Shown here in pieces: positions 59,000 to 64,000 of a DNA stretch of 64,000 bases. Origin of the DNA: Scleroderma bovista (Eukaryota > Basidiomycota > Agaricomycetes > Boletales > Sclerodermataceae). The position numbers and the translations under genes are program-made. The notes under the pieces are model-generated. The model worked only from the letters and a program-made list of their open reading frames with translations, was not told the DNA's origin and made no database searches. The DNA is taken from positions 1-64,000 of the forward strand of contig JAYMGJ010000127.1 in assembly GCA_037178675.1 (NCBI GenBank), in the 5' to 3' direction. The number at the start of each line of letters is the position of its first letter. Positions within the stretch are counted from its first letter, which is position 1.

Positions 59000-61900
59000 G
59001 AACATCATTTGGATACTCTCCAGCGAGATGCTCACCGCTCGATGAGTCTCCACCCTCACGCGTCGGGACGGTGATGCGACGCTCATCGACTGCATTCAGT
59101 ATCCCCAGCCGTGCAGGCTCAGCAACTCCCCCCCCCCGACTCCGATACCGCATCCACCACAGGCTCTTATCCACCCACACTCGAGCGCAAGGACTCCAGT
59201 TCATCCCTCACCAAACTACAGACCCCAGCTCAACCCGCTGTATCGACGCCCAGCCCTATTCCTGAATCGCCGATGCTGCAGCCTTATCTCCTGACCCCGC
59301 ACCTGCTCTCCCGAAAGGGCCGTCCCCGCACCTCCCCTGCCCTGCCCATTCCAACTCTCGTCGTCAACGATCCTACAGACGATGCTCCGTCAGTCTTCAC
59401 CGACGAGCCCGAGGAACTGTCAGTACCAGATACCCAGCCAGCACCTGCTTCTGAGGCAGCACCTGCTCCTGCACGCCTCCGCACCCTCCGCGCCCGCATC
59501 CAAACCATCCACTCCATCAGCACGTGTCTTCGCACCACACCTCCCGTGCAGCAACCCCCTGCATCATCCCAATTCGGGCACTTTGACATCCACCACGCCT
59601 CGTCTGCTGCATCCGCTACTAGCCCCGCTGTCCCACCTGAGACCGGTGAGAATCCTGCTGATGTCTGGGCAGAACACGCACGCGCCCGTGAAGCCGCTGC
59701 GTCTCCTGAAAGTCAAGGTGCACCCATACAGGAACGCATAGTGTCCCAGAAACAGTCTTTGTGGTCCTCCATTCGTAGGTCCGGATCGTCATCGTCATAT
59801 GGTGCACCCATCGCACCGGCTGCGTTGCAGAGCAGGAAAGCGAGTCGCAGTTCGTTCCAGCCGCGCGAGCAGGAACTCCCCGGGAGTACCTATAACTGGA
59901 GAAATTCCAGCCATATTGGGTTCCATCCGGACGCCCCTGCTGCGTAGGTTTCCTGCACTTAATGTGTGCGATTGGAGTGTGAAACTGAAGGGTTGTTAGT
60001 GTCCAGCATGTCCCATTTGCTGGTTCCAAGCGTGCGCCAGCCCAACCGACTGTACCAAAGCAGGCTGCTGCGGCCCTCTCACCTGCTGAGACAGTCCATG
60101 TACCAGAGTAAGCTACGTCGTGTATGTATTTCTTACTGAGCTTGCAAGCCATTCGACCCACGTCCACCAAGAGACGACACGATGATGCCAGCAACGGAAC
60201 CAGTAACAATTCCACTTCGCCCGTTCCAAGAGGTCATTTCGACCCGGTCAGTCATGAATGTCCTCTGGGGGATGGGCAGGTAGTTGACTCACCCCATAGA
60301 CCCTTTCGTCAACCATCTGGATACAGTCTTGGCGATCATAGGGACTACCTCAGCAAGGCAGAGTACGCACTTCCCCGAAATTCTACCGCACTTTTCTTAA
60401 CATCTCTTTTCAGCGACCGTCGTCCCCGTCTGTCAACGCCACCAATCGATACCTCTTTCCGCTCCGTCACACAGCCAGCTCCCTGATGGGCACAACCACC
60501 CCAATTCGATATCAACGGATCCGCAAGGAACTACAGCTATGGGTCAGTCACGACGCCTTACGCCGACCGCGGATAGTTCGAGTACATACTTCCCCACGGA
60601 TTCAGGTACTTCGGCAACCCTCGTAAATGCGCAACGACGGATCTCGATCTGCGAAACTTTTTCAAACTCAATCAGATAACTGGTGCGATTGATGCGGTGG
60701 ACAGTGTACCGGAGGGATGCGAAATATGGATTAGGCCGAGCTGCAAGGCGATGGGATGGAGGAGACAGAAGACGCCCGGACGGCCTGTCATTCATTGGGT
60801 GGACCATAGGTATCGTCGGATTCTAAACGAGATGCCTTTCGATGACCTGCCCCTGTCAGGAGAAGACGATAGTGCGTTCTCGTACCTACTTCGTTGATAT
60901 CGGAGGTGCTCATGTTTTTACAGAGCTCGATGACGAGTACAGATACTGGTCCTATGTCGAGATGCACCCTGCTCATGTCGTTCTGACACACCCGTCGACA
61001 CAGGAGGCCGCTGACGCCCTTCATTGGTCCTGTACCGATCGGCTTCTTGCGCATCCCCAGCGCATCCGGCCTCCGTTTAGCCAGGAGGAAGGAACTCATC
61101 AGGCTACTCAATGGTGCGGCCACGGTGCATCCCTACATTGTCTTGCCGTTTCTGATAGTTCCTCTACAGATCCCGGCCAGCAATCAGGTCTTTCATACAT
61201 GCGCGTGGTCGCGCGAATCCTATCACGAGTCGCTGCGTTCTTTTTTTTTGCATCGACTGCACAGAATCCTCGCCTTATCTTGTATCCGCAGCACATTGGC
61301 GCCAGGTCCACTTCTGGCCGCACAGACCTCTACCCCGCGACATCAGTCATATGCACACTGCGAAGCACACGCCGATCCTGCGCACGGTGCTGGAAATCGT
61401 CGTCGGCATCCTATGCCTAGGGATCCCGTTCCTCTTTGTCGACAGAGCGAGATACAGTAGTCATTTTGACGTGGAGAACAATACAGCTACTCCGAGCAGT
61501 GCTCCGCTATTCGTCATCGGCGCATGTGCATGTCTCGCGATGAGGGCTGCATTCGTGTTTTTGAAAGTTATACTCATCTCCAAATTCTAGTCGGCCATCA
61601 TCCTCAGTGCTTCGCTGACGCTCATGACCCTGCCAGAATTGGACAGTATAGCCCGGATTGGAGGTGTGGTCGCCATTTCATGATGCCCTGTGCTGAGCAT
61701 GATCACATCTTTCGTATCTATTTTCCGGTATAAATCAGAAATGGCACAGGGTGCCGCACAAACCGCTGGAGAAGGCTTTGTTCTGCTTCCTGTAAGCGTT
61801 ATCCCTTGTTCACGGCTCTGTCCCTCAGTCACTGACGACGGATAAGTTTCAGCGCCGAAGCATCATGCTTTCGCTTCCGCTCGTGTTCCTTGCGTATTCT

Positions 61901-62315
61901 GTCGCTGGATTCATCACGAGCGTCGTCGTATACTCGTTTAGGAGTGCTACCATCAACTTTGCTCATGCAGGAATGCCTGTCGCTGCGAAGTTTGATGAGT
62001 ATGCGCGGTGGATGGTGATTGGTGTTCTTGGAGCTCTGACGTTGATCGCTTCTGTAATGGTGTCGAGGAGGTAATTAAGTGATCTGTGTGTCTGTAGGTT
62101 CGTGATATATCCTTCTGTTCTCATGAAAACTTTATCATAGTCCGAATCGTCATTCGTCACCAACTGCCATCTTTTCGTACCATCGGAGCCCTCGTAAACT
62201 TATTTCAGGCTTGTCGCCGAACACAATAGGGGATTTGAAATTCTATGTATGCGACCGGGTTCCTCAGCGGAACTGGTTGAAAGCTTTGCGATGGCTGGAG
62301 CTCGGACTTCTAAGG
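59000..62315 (+). pseudogene. Broken multi-pass membrane protein gene, copy B of an inverted duplication
   Basis: A Pro/Ser/Thr-rich open frame (59111-59947, VFTDEPEELSVP near 59395) is followed by unrelated-frame exon-like pieces. Hydrophobic segments then follow: TVLEIVVGILCLGIPFLFVD (61381), APLFVIGACACLAMRAAFVF (61500) and SLPLVFLAYSVAGFITSVVV (61870), then INFAHAGMPVAAKFDEYARW and GVLGALTLIASVMVSRR, ending at 62074. Stops and frameshifts break it up. The middle (60640-61190) carries a WW-like region described separately. The reverse-orientation partner is at 5930-7520. Likely an inactive gene of an agaricomycete membrane-protein family of unknown function. Confidence 0.65.
60640..61190 (+). 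pseudogene. WW-like domain region within copy B
   Basis: LNQITGAIDAVDSVPEGCEI, WIRPSCKAMGW and VIHWVDHRYRRILNEMPFDD read in one frame. After a shift near 60880 come TYFVDIGGAHVFTELDDEYR, YWSYVEMHPAHV and ADALHWSCTDRLLAHPQRI. The order recalls agaricomycete proteins with a WW-like 'LPEGWE.Y..PEG..YFV' module and a downstream 'YW.HVE.FP' block. The frameshift suggests a pseudogene. Absent from copy A. Confidence 0.4.
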
Positions 62316-62703
62316 CACTGTGTCTAAGTTTGCAGTAGGATTTCCATATTATACGGTGATAATAACGGTCTTTGAAATGTACTTAGTACTTGACTCGACA
62401 GCTATGTTAGGATAACACACTCCTCAGTCTCGTAGGTACACACGCTGATTGTCATCTGCAAATCAGTTTCCCAACGCTAGCGCTGTGTTTCTGTCCTTGG
62501 CATGGGTACCAGATATCGGATACGTGTCTTGCACAATGAATTGCATGGCGAGAAGAAAACATTAATGTAGCTCCACTAGCGCCCATGGCCCCAGATGGTA
62601 TGAGCGAGGCGATGCACTGATACCTCGTGTCATCCGTGCGACGCTTGCAAGTCTCAGCCTTGTACCCTAACCACCACCTGCCTCTACTCGACACGCCACT
62701 TTT
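62316..62703. other. Intergenic region upstream of the GTPase gene
   Basis: No recognisable feature beyond the presumed GTPase promoter at its right end. Confidence 0.4.
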
Positions 62704-62713
62704 TCGCGATCAC

Positions 62714-64000
62714 CATGGCCCTTCAACCCACTGAGAGGCTTCAGCCTCGCTCAAGTTCCAACGCGAGTAAGTTTAGGCTCAATATCATGCATGCGATAGT
62801 GATGATCGAACACTCTAGGTACTAAAACAGCACTTCGTACGGATCCTGTCGACCAGAGGGCTTGTACTAGTACTGTTGCAACTGGATTTTGCACCGATGT
62901 CGCCAAGAATGTCCCACGCGACTCTACGGGAAGTATCCCTCGCATGGACCCTGCGATTGCCAGAAAGCACTTCGATCGCATTGGCCGTTTTAGAATCCTT
63001 GTCATCGGCAGATCCAATGCGGGTAAAACGACACTCTTGCAGCGCATTTGCAACACCACCGAGCTCCCGGAGATCTTCAATTCCAATGGAGATGAGGTAT
63101 GGCTATATCATCACACATTATAATTTATCATTCATTATGTCAACTTGCTGAAACATGCCAATTCCCAGATTGATCCTAATGTTGTGCAGGGATCTCAGGA
63201 GGTGAGTTCATGACCTGCCTGTTACACCAAGTCACTTACTATCCTCAGAGAGGAGAACATAGCATTGAAAATGAATTAATTTTTCGGAGCAATACAGGTT
63301 TCATCTTTCACGACTCCAGAGGATTTGAGGCTGGTTCTGAGAAGGAGGTAAAGCTGATGAAGAAATTTCTCATGGACCGTGCAGCCACAATGAAATTAGA
63401 AAAGTGAATCCATACAATATGGTAAGGTCATACTATCACTGAGAGATAATTAAACCTAAGTGGGGCAGGTATTGTATTCCATTGACTGATTATGAAAGGC
63501 CAATTGTAGCTGCAGAAGAGCTCTTCTTCAATGAATGCAACACAGGAAATGGTGAGATAGGCTGTTATGGTAATAGCATGGTGTTCTGAAAATACAGGGG
63601 ATAGTTCCTGTGATTGTGGTGCTGACAAAGGCTGATGCCATGGAGTTAGAGGCAATTGGGCAGCTCAGAGATGAAGGCTTGACAATGAAAGAAGCAAGGT
63701 CACAGGCAGGGGAATTAGTCAAACAGATGCTGATAGAGGTGAAGAAACAGGTTGAAGACCAGTTGGCAGAGTGCAAGCACCATCCTAATGACTGTTTGGA
63801 ACTATTTGGGGGGCATCAATTGATTTAGGTGTAGGCTTGTGCTGACTTCACTTATTTGTGCAGGTATGAATAAAGCCAATGCAGATTGTGACCCACTTCT
63901 AAGGTGCACAGTCAATGCACTGGATGATATGGAAGTGCAACAGCTTCTGATATCAGCACAACAAGTCAATTTCAACCTGAACATTGAATATGCTGTCAAG
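62714..64000 (+). pseudogene. Agaricomycete G-domain GTPase, interrupted by a stop and cut by the window edge
   Basis: From ATG 62714 (MALQPTERLQPRSSSNAS) exons lead to the P-loop VIGRSNAGKTTLLQRI (about 63000), IFHDSRGFEAGSEKEVKLMK (G3, DSRG) and, further on, YCIPLTDYERPIVAAEELFF, VIVVLTKADAMELEAIGQL (G4, TKAD) and CTVNALDDMEVQQLLISAQQ at the right edge. Introns are short and GT-AG (for example 62767-62818, 63096-63169). After KLEK an in-frame TGA (63404-63406) precedes IHTIW, which the family carries without a stop; a CGA to TGA change would explain it. Members are P-loop GTPases of unknown role, greatly expanded in mushrooms. The 3' end lies beyond the window. Confidence 0.75.

Overview
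The window reads as genomic DNA of an agaricomycete basidiomycete. The intact genes are cut by many short introns (about 40-99 nt, mostly GT-AG, often with a CTGAC-like branch site). The proteins belong to families typical of mushroom-forming fungi: Crinkler effectors, DUF7918, OTT_1508-like deaminases, an F-box/LRR protein, a GH5 glycoceramidase-like enzyme and a fungal G-domain GTPase. The mobile elements are also those expected there (Plavaka, KDZ, PIF-Harbinger, Ty1/copia, Ty3-type LTRs, a Tad-like LINE and a Helitron helicase scrap). I saw no rRNA, CRISPR or bacterial-style operon.

Layout. 1-3.4 kb is decayed sequence: a GTC/GGT-biased block, a Helitron helicase scrap and a broken ubiquitin gene. 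3.4-5.6 kb (minus) holds an intact four-exon Crinkler gene joining two ubiquitin-like segments, a PD-(D/E)XK nuclease-like domain and a kinase domain. 5.9-7.5 kb (minus) is a copy of a broken membrane-protein gene whose partner lies in opposite orientation at 59.0-62.3 kb. 8.21-11.75 kb is an apparently complete PIF-Harbinger transposon with matching TTA target-site duplications, long terminal inverted repeats, a DDE transposase and a Myb/SANT-like partner. 12.6-32.5 kb is a nest of transposable elements: a gag gene split by a solo LTR with a perfect target-site duplication, a second LTR, a KDZ fragment, an imperfect palindrome of about 4.1 kb, a decayed Plavaka transposase, a LINE ORF1 split by about 2.5 kb carrying a strand-switching GTC/GAC array, and the 3' end of a copia element with its LTR.

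From 33.2 kb the gene-rich part begins: a GH5 glucosidase (minus), an F-box protein, a small G-protein gamma subunit (Ste18 type), initiation factor eIF2A, the methionine-salvage dehydratase MtnB/Mde1, an OTT_1508-like deaminase (minus), a PD-(D/E)XK-like hypothetical protein and a DUF7918 protein (minus). The right edge holds the broken membrane-protein copy and a GTPase gene that runs off the window with an internal stop.

The housekeeping genes are transcribed separately and show no shared pathway. The Crinkler, deaminase, PD-(D/E)XK and GTPase genes belong to fast-evolving families often linked to fungal conflict. The most unusual observations are a 3-nt microexon that encodes the presumed catalytic glutamate of MtnB, an apparent AT-AG intron in the DUF7918 gene, the large palindrome, and the opposite-orientation duplication spanning most of the window.
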